Source: Mycobacterium lentiflavum (GTDB taxonomy: Bacteria; Actinomycetota; Actinomycetes; Mycobacteriales; Mycobacteriaceae). From it: a stretch of DNA of 64,000 nt. A program made the position numbers and the translations under genes. The DNA lies in NCBI RefSeq assembly GCF_022374895.2, contig NZ_CP092423.2:5704001-5768000 (forward strand), written 5' to 3'. A model generated the notes under the pieces. It made no database searches and was not told where the DNA came from. It saw nothing but the letters and a program-made list of their open reading frames with translations. Shown piece by piece: positions 42,061-51,800 of the stretch (its first letter is position 1; each line of letters starts with the position of its first letter).

Positions 42061-45000
42061 TGGCGACCGACACCGCGCGCGACTTGGCCGAAGAACTACC
42101 ATCTAGGTCCGTGACGGGAGCGGGAGCAAGGCAGCGGACCGCTCGCATCGTGGCGGTCGTCGCCGGTCTGCTCGGCGTGCTGCTGGCAATCGCCACACCG
42201 CTGCTACCGGTCAACCAAACCACCGCCCAGCTCAACTGGCCGCAGAACGGGACCTTTCAAAGCGTCGAAGCGCCGCTGATCGGTTATGTCGCCACCGAGC
42301 TGAACATCTCCGTCCCGTGCCAGGCCGCCGCCGGGCTGACTGGCCCGCAGAGCACCGGCAAGACCGTGCTGTTGTCGACGGTGCCCAAACAGGCCCCGAA
42401 GGCCATCGACCGCGGGCTGCTGATCCAGCGCGCCAACGACGAACTGGTGCTGATAGTCCGCAACGTCCCGGTCGTCGTCGCACCGCTCAGCCAGGTCCTC
42501 AGCCCGGCCTGCCAGCGCCTGACCTTCACCGCGCATGCCGACCGGGTCACCGCCGAATTCGTGGGGCTCAGTTACGGACCCAACGCCGAACATCCCGGCT
42601 CCCCGCTGCGCGGGGAGAAGAGCGGCTACGACTTCCGGCCGCAGATCGTCGGCGTCTTCACCGATCTATCCGGGCCGGCACCGCCGGGTCTGAGTTTCTC
42701 GGCGACCGTCGACACCCGCTACACCAGCAGCCCCACGCCGTTGAAGATGGCGGCGATGATCCTCGGCGTCGTGCTGACCGCCGTCGCCCTAATCGCCCTG
42801 CACGTGCTGGACACCGCCGACGGCACCCGGCACCGGCGCTTCCTGCCGTCGCGGTGGTGGTCGATCGGCGGGCTCGACGCGCTCGTCATCGTCGTGCTGG
42901 TGTGGTGGCACTTCGTCGGCGCCAACACCTCCGACGACGGCTACATCCTGACCATGGCCCGGGTGTCCGAGCATGCCGGCTACATGGCCAACTACTACCG
43001 CTGGCTGGGCACACCCGAGGCCCCGTTCGGCTGGTACTACGACCTGCTGGCGATCTGGGCGCACGTCAGCACCAGCAGCATCTGGATGCGGCTGCCGACC
43101 CTGGCGATGGCCCTGACCTGTTGGTGGGCGATCAGCCGTGAGGTCATTCCGCGGCTGGGTCACGCCGTGAAGACCAACCGCGCGGCGGCGTGGACGGCCG
43201 CGGGGCTCTTCCTGGCGACGTGGTTGCCGCTCGACAACGGGCTGCGGCCCGAGCCGATCATCGCCCTGGGCATCCTGCTCACCTGGTGCTCGGTCGAGCG
43301 GGCGGTGGCCACCAACCGCCTGCTACCGGTGGCGGTCGCCTGCATCATCGGCGCGCTGACCCTGTTCTCCGGACCGACCGGCATCGCGTCCATCGGCGCC
43401 CTGCTGGTCGCGGTCGGGCCGTTGCGGACCATCATCCACCGCAGATCCCGACAATTCGGCGTGCTGGCGCTGCTGGCGCCCATTGCGGCCGCGGCCACCG
43501 TCACGGTGATCCTGATCTTCCGCGACCAGACCCTGGCCGGCGAGCTGCAGGCAACCGCGCTCAAGCGCGCACTCGGGCCCAGCCTGAGCTGGTTCGACGA
43601 GCACATCCGTTACGAGCGGCTCTTCATGGCCAGCCCCGACGGATCGGTCGCCCGCCGCTTCGCGGTGCTGGCGGTGCTGCTCGCGCTGGGCATCACGGTG
43701 GCTATGTCGTTGCGCAAGGGCCGAATTCCCGGCACCGCGGCCGGGCCGAGCCGCCGCATCGTCGGCATCACGATCATTTCGTTCCTCGCGATGATGTTCA
43801 CCCCGACCAAATGGACACACCACTTCGGCGTGTTCGCCGGGCTGGCCGGCTCGCTGGGTGCCTTGGCCGCCGTCGCGGTCACCAGTGCGGCGATGCGCTC
43901 GCGCCGCAACCGCACCGTGTTCTCCGCGACCGTGCTGTTCCTGGTGGCGATGTCGTTCGCCAGCGTCAACGGCTGGTGGTATGTCTCCAATTTCGGTGTG
44001 CCGTGGTCGAATGAGTTCCCGGCATGGCACTACGCGTTCGCGACCGTCCTGCTCGGGCTGACGCTGGTGGTGCTGTTGCTGGCGGCGTGGTTGCACTTCA
44101 TGTCTCCCGACGGGCCATCCGCTGGGCAGCCGAAGACCCGCAGCAGGGCCCGGATGTCCGCAATCATTCAGTCCCCGTTGGCAATTGCAGCGTGGGCACT
44201 GGTGACGTTCGAGGTGGTCTCCCTGACGCTGGCGATGACCGGGCAATATCCCGCCTGGTCGGTGGGCCGGTCCAACCTGGAGGCACTGACCGGCAAGTCC
44301 TGCGGCCTGGCAGAGGACGTCATGGTGGAGCAGGATCCCAACGCCGGCATGCTGTCGCCGATGTCCGCCCCGGTGGGCGAAGCGCTGGGCTCCGGCCTGT
44401 CAGAAGCCTTCACGCCCAACGGTATTCCGGCCGACGTCTCGGCCGACCCGGTGATGGAGCGCCCGGGCGACCGCAGCTTCGTCAACGAAGACGGTAAGAC
44501 GACCACCAGCGAGGCCGGCACCGAGGGCGGTACCAGCGCCGCACCCGGAATCAACGGCTCACGCGCCCAGCTGCCCTACAACCTCGATCCGGCGCACACT
44601 CCGGTGCTGGGCAGCTGGCGGCCGGGCATCCAGGTGCCCGCCATGCTGCGCTCCGGGTGGTACCGGTTGCCGCCGCGCGACCAGGCCGGACCGCTGTTGG
44701 TGGTCTCGGCGGCCGGCCGGTTCGATCCCCGCGAGGTCCAGGTGCAGTGGGCCACCGACGACCAGGCGGCCAGCGGACACCCGGGCGGCTCGTTCCAGTT
44801 CTTCGATGTCGGCGCCTCCCCCGCGTGGCGCAATCTGCGGATGCCGATGTCATGGATACCCAACAACGCGACCCAGGTCCGCTTGATCGCCAACGACGAA
44901 GACCTGGCGCCGCAGCACTGGATCGCGGTCACGCCGCCGCGGATTCCCCGGCTACACACACTGCAGCAGGTGGTGGGCTCGGCGGACCCGGTGTTCCTGG

Positions 45001-45335
45001 ACTGGCTGGTGGGTTTGGCGTTCCCGTGCCAGCGGCCATTCGGCCATCAAAACGGTGTCGACGAGACACCCAAGTGGCGCATCCTGCCGGACCGGTTCGG
45101 CGCCGAGGCCAATTCGCCGGTGATGGACAACAACGGCGGTGGCCCACTCGGTGTCACCGAGTTGCTGGCGAAGCCGACCACGATTTCCACCTACCTCAAA
45201 GACGACTGGTCGCGCGACTGGGGTTCGCTGCAGCGCCTGACGCCGTATTACCCCAATGCCCAGCCCGCCCGTCTGCAGTTGGGCACGGCGACGCGCAGCG
45301 GCCTGTGGGATCCGGCTCCGCTTCGCCGGGGCTAG
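42060..45335 (+). CDS. embC: EmbC, arabinosyltransferase of lipoarabinomannan
   Basis: This 1091-residue GT-C protein extends the arabinan of lipoarabinomannan from decaprenyl-phospho-arabinose. It has an N-terminal extracytoplasmic domain after the first helix (about 55-250). Thirteen-helix membrane architecture follows, with the catalytic Asp292-Asp293 in GANTSDDGYILTMARVSEHAGYM. The C-terminal carbohydrate-binding domain (about 720-1091) includes PGINGSRAQLPYNLDPAHTPVLGSW. It aligns best with EmbC and not EmbA or EmbB throughout. ATG 42060 overlaps the aftA stop. The gene is not followed by embA here; a 3.5-kb block intervenes. Confidence 0.95.
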   Translation: MATDTARDLAEELPSRSVTGAGARQRTARIVAVVAGLLGVLLAIATPLLPVNQTTAQLNWPQNGTFQSVEAPLIGYVATELNISVPCQAAAGLTGPQSTGKTVLLSTVPKQAPKAIDRGLLIQRANDELVLIVRNVPVVVAPLSQVLSPACQRLTFTAHADRVTAEFVGLSYGPNAEHPGSPLRGEKSGYDFRPQIVGVFTDLSGPAPPGLSFSATVDTRYTSSPTPLKMAAMILGVVLTAVALIALHVLDTADGTRHRRFLPSRWWSIGGLDALVIVVLVWWHFVGANTSDDGYILTMARVSEHAGYMANYYRWLGTPEAPFGWYYDLLAIWAHVSTSSIWMRLPTLAMALTCWWAISREVIPRLGHAVKTNRAAAWTAAGLFLATWLPLDNGLRPEPIIALGILLTWCSVERAVATNRLLPVAVACIIGALTLFSGPTGIASIGALLVAVGPLRTIIHRRSRQFGVLALLAPIAAAATVTVILIFRDQTLAGELQATALKRALGPSLSWFDEHIRYERLFMASPDGSVARRFAVLAVLLALGITVAMSLRKGRIPGTAAGPSRRIVGITIISFLAMMFTPTKWTHHFGVFAGLAGSLGALAAVAVTSAAMRSRRNRTVFSATVLFLVAMSFASVNGWWYVSNFGVPWSNEFPAWHYAFATVLLGLTLVVLLLAAWLHFMSPDGPSAGQPKTRSRARMSAIIQSPLAIAAWALVTFEVVSLTLAMTGQYPAWSVGRSNLEALTGKSCGLAEDVMVEQDPNAGMLSPMSAPVGEALGSGLSEAFTPNGIPADVSADPVMERPGDRSFVNEDGKTTTSEAGTEGGTSAAPGINGSRAQLPYNLDPAHTPVLGSWRPGIQVPAMLRSGWYRLPPRDQAGPLLVVSAAGRFDPREVQVQWATDDQAASGHPGGSFQFFDVGASPAWRNLRMPMSWIPNNATQVRLIANDEDLAPQHWIAVTPPRIPRLHTLQQVVGSADPVFLDWLVGLAFPCQRPFGHQNGVDETPKWRILPDRFGAEANSPVMDNNGGGPLGVTELLAKPTTISTYLKDDWSRDWGSLQRLTPYYPNAQPARLQLGTATRSGLWDPAPLRRG

Positions 45336-45686
45336 TTACAGGCCCGGCAGGCAGTTGATGAATGGGATGCACGGCGGCGACGGTGGCCGCGGCGGCGGAA
45401 AGCCTTCGATGATCGTCGAGTCGGTCACCGGGCTGTTCTTGTCGAAATACCAAGGGTGACAGACGTTTCTGTCCCAGTTCGGCATGTTCTTCAGGACCGG
45501 TGAGCCCGGGCACCATTGATAGGTGCAGCTGTTCGTCGGGGTCGGGACCGTGCCACCGTCCTGGCAGACCATCGGGGCGGGCTGAGCCTGGCCGATTCCC
45601 GCGGCCAAGCCCAACCCGGCGACGGCGAACCCGCCCGACAGCACCGTCCCGGCGAGCAATCGTTTCATGGTGAAGTGCATTTTCAT
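45336..45686 (-). CDS. Small secreted cysteine-containing protein A
   Basis: The 116-residue precursor has a signal peptide (KRLLAGTVLSGGFAVAGLGLAAGIGQA, cleavage after GQA). The mature protein contains CQDGGTVPTPTNSCTYQWCPGSPV, NWDRNVCHPWYF, and a Pro-rich tail ending CIPFINCLPGL. Its six mature cysteines (CQDG, NSC, WCPG, VCH, PPC and INC) could form disulfides. It is paralogous to the next gene, sharing WCPG...WD..VCH. Several in-frame ATGs exist (45686, 45680, 45668); the first is listed, but any gives the same mature product. It directly abuts the embC stop, convergently. Function unknown. Confidence 0.7.
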   Translation of the reverse strand: MKMHFTMKRLLAGTVLSGGFAVAGLGLAAGIGQAQPAPMVCQDGGTVPTPTNSCTYQWCPGSPVLKNMPNWDRNVCHPWYFDKNSPVTDSTIIEGFPPPRPPSPPCIPFINCLPGL

Positions 45687-45729
45687 GCCGCCAGTACATC
45701 CGGTCAAGGCCGCTACCGATCCCATACAT

Positions 45730-45954
45730 TCAGCGGGTGCCGGGCGCGGGCCCTTCGGCGATTTGGCCGCCGGAAAGCTGGTGGTATTGGTGGCAGACGG
45801 TCATATCCCAGGTGAGCCCCGGGGAGGCGGGCATGGCGTCTCCGGGGCACCAGTAGTGGGGTCCATCGGCCGTGGCGAACACGGCCAAGCCCAACCCGGC
45901 CGCCGCTACGCCACCCGACACCACCGCTCCGGCAATAATCCGCGTCCAGTTCAT
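45730..45954 (-). CDS. Small secreted cysteine-containing protein B
   Basis: The 74-residue precursor has the signal peptide WTRIIAGAVVSGGVAAAGLGLAVFATA. The short mature part is GPHYWCPGDAMPASPGLTWDMTVCHQYHQLSGGQ. It shares the WCPG motif, the WD(x3)VCH motif and signal-peptide sequence (AG.V.SGG.A.AGLGLA) with the protein encoded 44 bases downstream, so the two arose by tandem duplication. Two cysteines probably pair. Similar small secreted proteins are found in mycobacteria, but their role is unknown to me. Confidence 0.72.
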   Translation of the reverse strand: MNWTRIIAGAVVSGGVAAAGLGLAVFATADGPHYWCPGDAMPASPGLTWDMTVCHQYHQLSGGQIAEGPAPGTR

Positions 45955-46141
45955 GATCGATTCCTTTGCGCTTTTTGTCGCCGTCGGCTTGTGCGACTCT
46001 TTCTGGTTTCTGTTGCCGACGCAGGTAGTCTCACGCGCGCCGCTTGCCGGGTCTTTGCGAGATCCTTGCGAAATTCATGCGCCTGTGACCAGGGCATTTG
46101 ACACCCGTCGGGGACTGCGGAGACATTGTTAGCCGCTATCG

Positions 46142-46157
46142 GTAAGCGTAGGCTTAC
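46142..46157. promoter_or_regulatory. Perfect palindrome before the arsR gene, candidate ArsR operator
   Basis: GTAAGC-gtag-GCTTAC is a 16-base palindrome with perfect 6-base arms, ending five bases before the GTG start of the ArsR-family gene. Its position over the expected promoter or start fits autorepression. The gene may be leaderless. Confidence 0.55.
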
Positions 46158-46162
46158 GGTTC

Positions 46163-46483
46163 GTGACCAGTTACCACGCCGGTGCTGACGCGTGGGGCGC
46201 CCTGGCGGATCGCACCCGTCGGGCCATCATGGAGCGCCTTGCGCACGGCCCGGCGGCCGTGGGCGAACTGGCCCAGGATCTACCGGTCAGCCGCCCGGCC
46301 GTTTCACAGCACCTCAAGGTGCTCAAATGCGCCGGTTTGGTGCGCGACCAGGCGGCGGGCACCCGGCGCGTCTACCACCTCGACCCGACCGGCCTCGACG
46401 CGTTGCGCGCCGAGTTGGACCGGTTCTGGACCCAAGCCCTGGCCAACTACGCGGCCGCGTTCACCGAAGGAGAGGCGTCATGA
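46163..46483 (+). CDS. ArsR family (SRPBCC-associated) transcriptional regulator
   Basis: The 106-residue winged-helix protein has WGALADRTRRAIMERLAHGPAAVGELAQDLPVSRPAVSQHLKVLKCAGLVRDQAAGTRRVYHLD, a complete ArsR helix-turn-helix and wing. Metal-binding ELCVCDL-type motifs are absent, so it belongs to the non-metal ArsR subgroup that usually pairs with an SRPBCC/AHSA1 protein, as it does here. It overlaps that gene by four bases. GTG 46163 lies immediately after a palindrome likely to be its operator. Confidence 0.88.
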   Translation: MTSYHAGADAWGALADRTRRAIMERLAHGPAAVGELAQDLPVSRPAVSQHLKVLKCAGLVRDQAAGTRRVYHLDPTGLDALRAELDRFWTQALANYAAAFTEGEAS

Positions 46484-46965
46484 CCCAGCCGCGAAGCTCC
46501 GAGATTCAACACCAGGTCATCGTCAATGCCCCGATCGAGCGGGCGTTCGCCGTCTTCACCGAGCGGTTCGGCGACTTCAAACCGCGCGAACACAACCTGC
46601 TGGCGGTCCCGATCGCCGAGACGGTGTTCGAAACCCACGCGGGCGGCCACATTTACGACCGTGGCGTCGACGGCAGCGAGTGCCGATGGGCGCGCGTGCT
46701 GGCCTACGAGCCCCCGCACCGGCTGCTGTTCACCTGGGACATCAGTCCGTCCTGGCAACCCGAACCTGACCCGTCGCGAACCAGCGAGGTCGAGGTGCGC
46801 TTCACCGCGGAATCGGAGACACGCACGCGCGTCGACCTGGATCACCGCCACCTCGACCGGCACGGCCCCGGCTGGCAATCGATCGCCGACGGAGTCGACG
46901 GCGAGGCCGGATGGCCGTTGTACCTGCACCGCTACGTCGGGCTGGCCGCCGGAGTACCGGAATGA
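46480..46965 (+). CDS. SRPBCC (AHSA1-like) family protein
   Basis: The 161-residue protein has the START/SRPBCC fold of the AHSA1/CalC group. It begins IQHQVIVNAPIERAFAVFTERFGDFKPREH and has GGHIYDRGVDGSECRWARVLAYEPPHRLLFTWDI, then EVEVRFTAESETRTRVDLDHRHLDRHGPGW. The fold binds hydrophobic ligands in a deep pocket. It is encoded by the middle gene of a three-gene operon with the ArsR regulator and a DinB-like protein. The overlaps (ATGA on both sides) show tight coupling. The ligand is unknown. Confidence 0.87.
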   Translation: MTQPRSSEIQHQVIVNAPIERAFAVFTERFGDFKPREHNLLAVPIAETVFETHAGGHIYDRGVDGSECRWARVLAYEPPHRLLFTWDISPSWQPEPDPSRTSEVEVRFTAESETRTRVDLDHRHLDRHGPGWQSIADGVDGEAGWPLYLHRYVGLAAGVPE

Positions 46966-47588
46966 CCGCCACCGCCATGATGAGCATGGCCCACGACGAG
47001 CGCGCCGACCTCGCGGATTTCCTGGCCACCTTGGCGCCGCAGGACTGGGAGACACCCAGCCTGTGCTCCAAGTGGACCGTCAAAGACGTTGTCGCACACG
47101 TGATCAGCTACGAAGAGCTCGACAAGGTCGGGCTGCTGAAGCGTTTCGCGAAGGGCTGGGTTGTCCGAGCCAATCAGGTCGGGGTCGACGAATTCGCCAG
47201 TTTGAGCACCCAGCAACTGCTCGCATTTCTGCGCAGCCACCTCCAACCACGGGGATTGACAGCGAGTTTCGGCGGCATGATCGCCCTCGTCGACGGCACG
47301 ATCCATCACCAGGACATCCGCCGTTCGCTGGGTCGGCCCCGCACTGTGCCGCCCGACCGGCTCGAGCGGGTGCTCGGTCTGGTGCCGGGTAATCCACGCC
47401 TGGGTGCCGGCCGCCGGATCAGGGGGCTGCGGCTGCGGGCCATCGATGTCGACTGGACCCACGGCAGCGGGCCCGAGGTCACCGGCCCGGGTGAAGCCCT
47501 GCTGATGGCGATGGCCGGGCGCCGGGCGGCGCTGGCCGACCTCAGTGGCCCGGGCTGCGCGACACTGGGGGCGAGGATGCCCGAATAA
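46962..47588 (+). CDS. Maleylpyruvate isomerase N-terminal-like (TIGR03083-type) protein
   Basis: The 208-residue protein has the DinB-like helical bundle of the maleylpyruvate isomerase family. Segments include DLADFLATLAPQDWETPSLCSKWTVKDVVAHVISYEELDKVG and MIALVDGTIHHQDIRRSLGRPRTVPP. Its histidines in VAHV and IHHQD are the likely metal ligands. Related actinobacterial enzymes act with mycothiol. The start at ATG 46962 overlaps the SRPBCC stop. With the ArsR and SRPBCC proteins it may form a small detoxification or ligand-sensing module (inference). Confidence 0.83.
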   Translation: MTATAMMSMAHDERADLADFLATLAPQDWETPSLCSKWTVKDVVAHVISYEELDKVGLLKRFAKGWVVRANQVGVDEFASLSTQQLLAFLRSHLQPRGLTASFGGMIALVDGTIHHQDIRRSLGRPRTVPPDRLERVLGLVPGNPRLGAGRRIRGLRLRAIDVDWTHGSGPEVTGPGEALLMAMAGRRAALADLSGPGCATLGARMPE

Positions 47589-47591
47589 CGG

Positions 47592-48722
47592 TCATTCCGA
47601 ACGTATTTCGACGGTAAACTCTCGGCTGCCGATTTTGATGTGATCGCCGTCGCCAAGGACCACACTGCCGCGGATGCGCTTGCCTTGCACCTGCACGCCG
47701 TTGGTCGAGCGCAGATCGGTGATCACGAAACCGGTTCCGCTGTCGGTGATCACGGCGTGATAGCGGCTGACGTCGTTGTCGTCGAGGACGATGTCGTTGT
47801 CCATGAAACGACCGATCCGGGTGGTCGCATCGTTGAGCCGGTACTGGCTTCCTGCCTTGTCGCGCAACAGCACAACGACCGACCCGTCGGTCGGAATCGC
47901 GGCCGACTCGACGGGCGGGTCGACGCTGACCTTCAGAGTGGTCAGGGCCGCCCTGGTGCGCGCCGGCGGTTCCTGGCGCAGGATCCGCTCGTGCAGCTCG
48001 GTGACCGTCGGCCCGGGATCGATGCCGAGCCCCTCGGCCAGCGCCGTCTTCAGTCGCCGATACGCACCGAGGGCGTCGGATTGCCGCTCGGTCACGTAGT
48101 AGGCGGTCATCAATTGCGCCCAAAGTGGTTCCCGGTAGGGGTGTTCGGCGGTGATCGCCTCGAGCTCTCCGATGACCGATTCCGCGCGCCCGCAGGCGAT
48201 TTCTGCGTGGGCGCGCGCGGTGTGGACGGCGACCTTCTCTTCGATCAGCGCGGTGGCGAACGCGTCGACGAATGCGAAGTCGCGCAAGTCATCGAGGACC
48301 GGCCCGCGCCATTCGCTCAGCGCGGCGGACAGGTGGCTGCTGGCGTCCTCGAACCGGCCCGCGGCGGCGGCCTGGGTGCCCGCGGCCTTTTCGGTGCTGA
48401 AGCGGCCGAGGTCGCAGTCCGCGTCGGCGATGCTGAGCTGGTAACCGGGCGGAACGCTCGCCAGCAGCTGCTCGGCCTCGGCGCCGCGCAGGAGCCGCCG
48501 CAGGTTGGACACATGGGACTGGATGCTGATCCGGGCGGCCGGCACCGGGTCGTCGTCCCACACCGCGCCGATCAACGCGTCGACCGACACCGGCCGGTTC
48601 CGGTTGATCACCAGCATCGCCAGCACCGCGCGCTGCTTCGGTGCGCCCAGATTCAGCCGGGTGTCGTTGGCGGTCACCTGCAAGGGACCCAACACACCGA
48701 ACCCGAGACTTGAGGCCGTCAT
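47592..48722 (-). CDS. embR: EmbR, SARP-type transcriptional regulator with FHA domain
   Basis: This 376-residue regulator has an OmpR-like winged helix (about 1-100, LGVLGPLQVTANDTRLNLGAPKQRAVLAMLV; RISIQSHVSNLRRLLRG). A bacterial transcriptional activation domain follows (about 105-255, RGPVLDDLRDFAFVDAFATALIEEK). The C-terminal FHA domain (about 290-376) has IGRFMDNDIVLDDNDVSRYHAVI and DLRSTNGVQVQGKRI. In M. tuberculosis EmbR is phosphorylated by PknH, binds phosphothreonine through the FHA domain and activates embCAB. Here it is divergent from embA across 146 bases. ATG 48722 fits alignment; ATG 48764 is an alternative. Confidence 0.93.
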   Translation of the reverse strand: MTASSLGFGVLGPLQVTANDTRLNLGAPKQRAVLAMLVINRNRPVSVDALIGAVWDDDPVPAARISIQSHVSNLRRLLRGAEAEQLLASVPPGYQLSIADADCDLGRFSTEKAAGTQAAAAGRFEDASSHLSAALSEWRGPVLDDLRDFAFVDAFATALIEEKVAVHTARAHAEIACGRAESVIGELEAITAEHPYREPLWAQLMTAYYVTERQSDALGAYRRLKTALAEGLGIDPGPTVTELHERILRQEPPARTRAALTTLKVSVDPPVESAAIPTDGSVVVLLRDKAGSQYRLNDATTRIGRFMDNDIVLDDNDVSRYHAVITDSGTGFVITDLRSTNGVQVQGKRIRGSVVLGDGDHIKIGSREFTVEIRSE

Positions 48723-48868
48723 CGCATTGAATGGTTTCAGACCTGTCCGGAGAAAGGTACGCATCTTCGAACGCGCGGCAGCTCCGCGGGACTTCCCTGA
48801 GTCAACCGGCCCGTCGCGCGGCCCCGCATCCTCAACCGACAAAGGCGCGTCGCTTACCATCGGACCCC
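48723..48868. promoter_or_regulatory. Divergent embR-embA promoter region
   Basis: These 146 bases separate the two start codons and must hold the embAB promoter and the embR promoter, making them the most likely EmbR binding site. The embA frame is open across the region, so a longer EmbA N-terminus cannot be excluded by frame alone. No clear -10/-35 pair or dyad stood out. Confidence 0.45.
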
Positions 48869-51800
48869 GTGCCCCACGACGAGCGACCGCAGCCGATCCT
48901 GCGCCTGGTCGCCGTCGTCGCCGGGCTCGCAGGCCTGCTGTTGTGCCTCGTTGTGCCGTTACTCCCGGTCAAACAGACCACTGCGACCATCGCGTGGCCA
49001 CAGGGCACGGTCGACGGGCACATCACCCAGATCACCTCGCCGCTGGTATCGGGGGCGCCCCGGGCGCTGGACATCTCCATTCCCTGCCCGGCGATGGCGA
49101 CCCTGCCGGCCAGCGGCGGATTAGTGATCTCGACGTTGCCGACCGGCGGCGTGGACCCGGGCAAGAACGGCCTGTTCGTCCGCGCCGACAAGGACGTGGT
49201 CGTCGTCGCGTTCCGCGACACCGTGGCCGCCGTGGCCAAGCGCTCGGCGATCGCCGCGGGCGCCTGCAGCGTGCTGCACGTCTGGGCCGACGCGGGCGCG
49301 GCGGGCGCGGACTTCGTCGGCATCCCCGGCGCCACCGGGATCCTGCCCGCCGAGAAGAAGCCGCAGGTGGGCGGCATCTTCACCGACCTGAAGGTCGCGC
49401 CGCAGCCGGGGCTGTCGGCCCGGGTCGACATCGACACCCGATTCATCACGGCGCCGACCACCCTTAAGAAGCTGGTGATGGGTGTCGGCGTACTGGCGGT
49501 CCTGGTCGCCATCGTCGCGCTGGCCATGCTGGATCGCCACAGCCGCGGCGGCACCCTGGTCAACTGGCGCTCCCCGATCGCTCGCTGGCGGCGGATCGGC
49601 TGGGCCACTTGGCTGAGCGACGTGGGCGTGATCGCGACGCTGCTGGTGTGGCACGTCATCGGCGCCACGTCGTCCGACGACGGCTACAACCTCACCATCG
49701 CGCGAGTAGCCCCGAAGGCCGGCTACGTGGCCAACTACTACCGCTACTTCGGTACCACCGAGGCGCCGTTCGACTGGTATCTCGCCGTGCTGTCCAAGCT
49801 CGCGTCGGTCAGCACCGCCGGCGTGTGGATGCGGATCCCGGCCACGCTGGCCGGGATCGCATGCTGGCTGGTGATCAGCCATTGGGGACTGCGCCGGCTG
49901 GGGCCCGGCAGGGGCGGGCTGGGATCCAACACGGTGGCGGTGCTCACCGGCGGCGTGGTGTTTTTGGCCGCGTGGCTGCCGTTCAACAACGGCCTGCGCC
50001 CCGAGCCGCTGATCGCGCTCGGCGTGATCGTCACCTGGATGCTGGTGGAGCGTGCGATCGCGCTGCAGCGGCTGGCTCCCGCCGCGGTGGCCATCGTGGT
50101 CGCGATGCTCACCGTGACGTTGGCGCCCCAGGGCTTGATCGCCGTCGCGGCGCTGCTGACCGGGGCACGTGCCATCGCGACGATCATCCGGCGCCGGCGG
50201 GCGACCGACGGGTTGTCCCCGCTGGCCGTGCTGGCGGCGTCGCTGTCGCTGATCCTGGTGGTGGTGTTCCGCAGCCAGACGCTGGCGACGGTCGCCGAGT
50301 CGGCCCGCATCAAATACAAGGTCGGGCCGACGATCGCGTGGTACCAGGATTGGCTGCGGTACTACTTCCTCACCGTCGAATCCAATCCCGACGGGTCGAT
50401 GGCGCGGCGCTTCGCCGTGCTGGTGCTGTTCCTCTGCCTGTTCGGCATGCTGGTGGTGCTGCTGCGCCGCGGCCGGGTCCCGGGGTTGGCCAGCGGACCG
50501 GCCTGGCGGCTGATCGGCACCACCGCGCTCGGTCTGCTGCTATTGACATTCACGCCGACGAAGTGGGCCGTGCAGTTCGGTGCGTTCGCCAGTCTGGCCG
50601 GCGCGCTCGGCGCGGTTACCGCGTTCGCCTTCTCCCGGATCGGTCTGCACAGCCGCCGCAACCTGACGCTGTACGTGACCGCGCTGCTGTTCCTGCTGGC
50701 CTGGGCGACGTCGGGCATCAACGGCTGGTTCTACGTCGGCAACTACGGCGTGCCGTGGTTCGACATCCAGCCCGTCGTCGCCAGCCACCCGGTGACGTCG
50801 ATGTTCCTGGCGATGTCGATCGCGACCGGACTCCTGGCCGCCTGGCTGCACTTCCGGATGGACTACACAGGGCACACCGAGATCAAGGAAAGCCGGCGCA
50901 ACCGCGTGCTGGCCGCAACTCCCCTGCTGATCGTCGCGACGATCATGGTGCTCGGCGAAGTCGGCTCGCTGGCCAAGGGCGCGGTGTTCCGCTACCCGCT
51001 CTACACCACCGCCAAGGCCAACCTGGCCGCCCTGGAGTCCGGTCTCTCGCGTACCAGCTGCGCGATGGCCGACGACGTGCTGACCGAACCCGACCCCAAT
51101 GTCGGCCTGCTGCAGCCGGTTGCAGGCCAGACGTTCGGACCCGACGGCCCACTGGGCGGCAGCAACCCCGTGGGCTTCAAACCCGACGGGGTCGGTGACG
51201 ACCTGAGGTCGTACCCCGTGGTGACCAAACCCGGCGTGGTGAATTCCGACGCGTCACCGAACAAGCCCAACGCCGCGATGAGTGACTCCGCGGGCACCGC
51301 CGGCGGGAAAGGCCCGATCGGAGTCAACGGTTCGAATGCGGCGCTACCGTTCGGCCTCGACCCGGCCCGCACGCCGGTGATGGGCAGCTACGGCGAGAAT
51401 TCGCTGTCGGCCACCGCCACCTCGTCGTGGTACCAGCTGCCGCCGCGCACCCCGGAGCGGCCGCTGGTGGTGGTCTCCGCGGCGGGCGCCATCTGGTCGT
51501 ACAAAGAGGACGGCACCTTCACCTACGGGCAGTCGCTGAAACTGCAGTGGGGCGTCACCCGCCCCGACGGCACCACCCAGCCGCTCGGCGAAGTGCAACC
51601 GATCGACATCGGGCCCGAGCCGGCGTGGCGCAACCTGCGGTTCCCGCTGACCTGGGCGCCGCCGGAGGCCAACGTGGCGCGCATCGTCGCCTACGACCCG
51701 AACCTCAGTGAGGACCAGTGGTTCGCGTTCACGCCCCCGCGCGTCCCGGTGCTGCAGACCCTGCAGCAGCTGATGGGGTCACAAACCCCCGTGCTGATGG

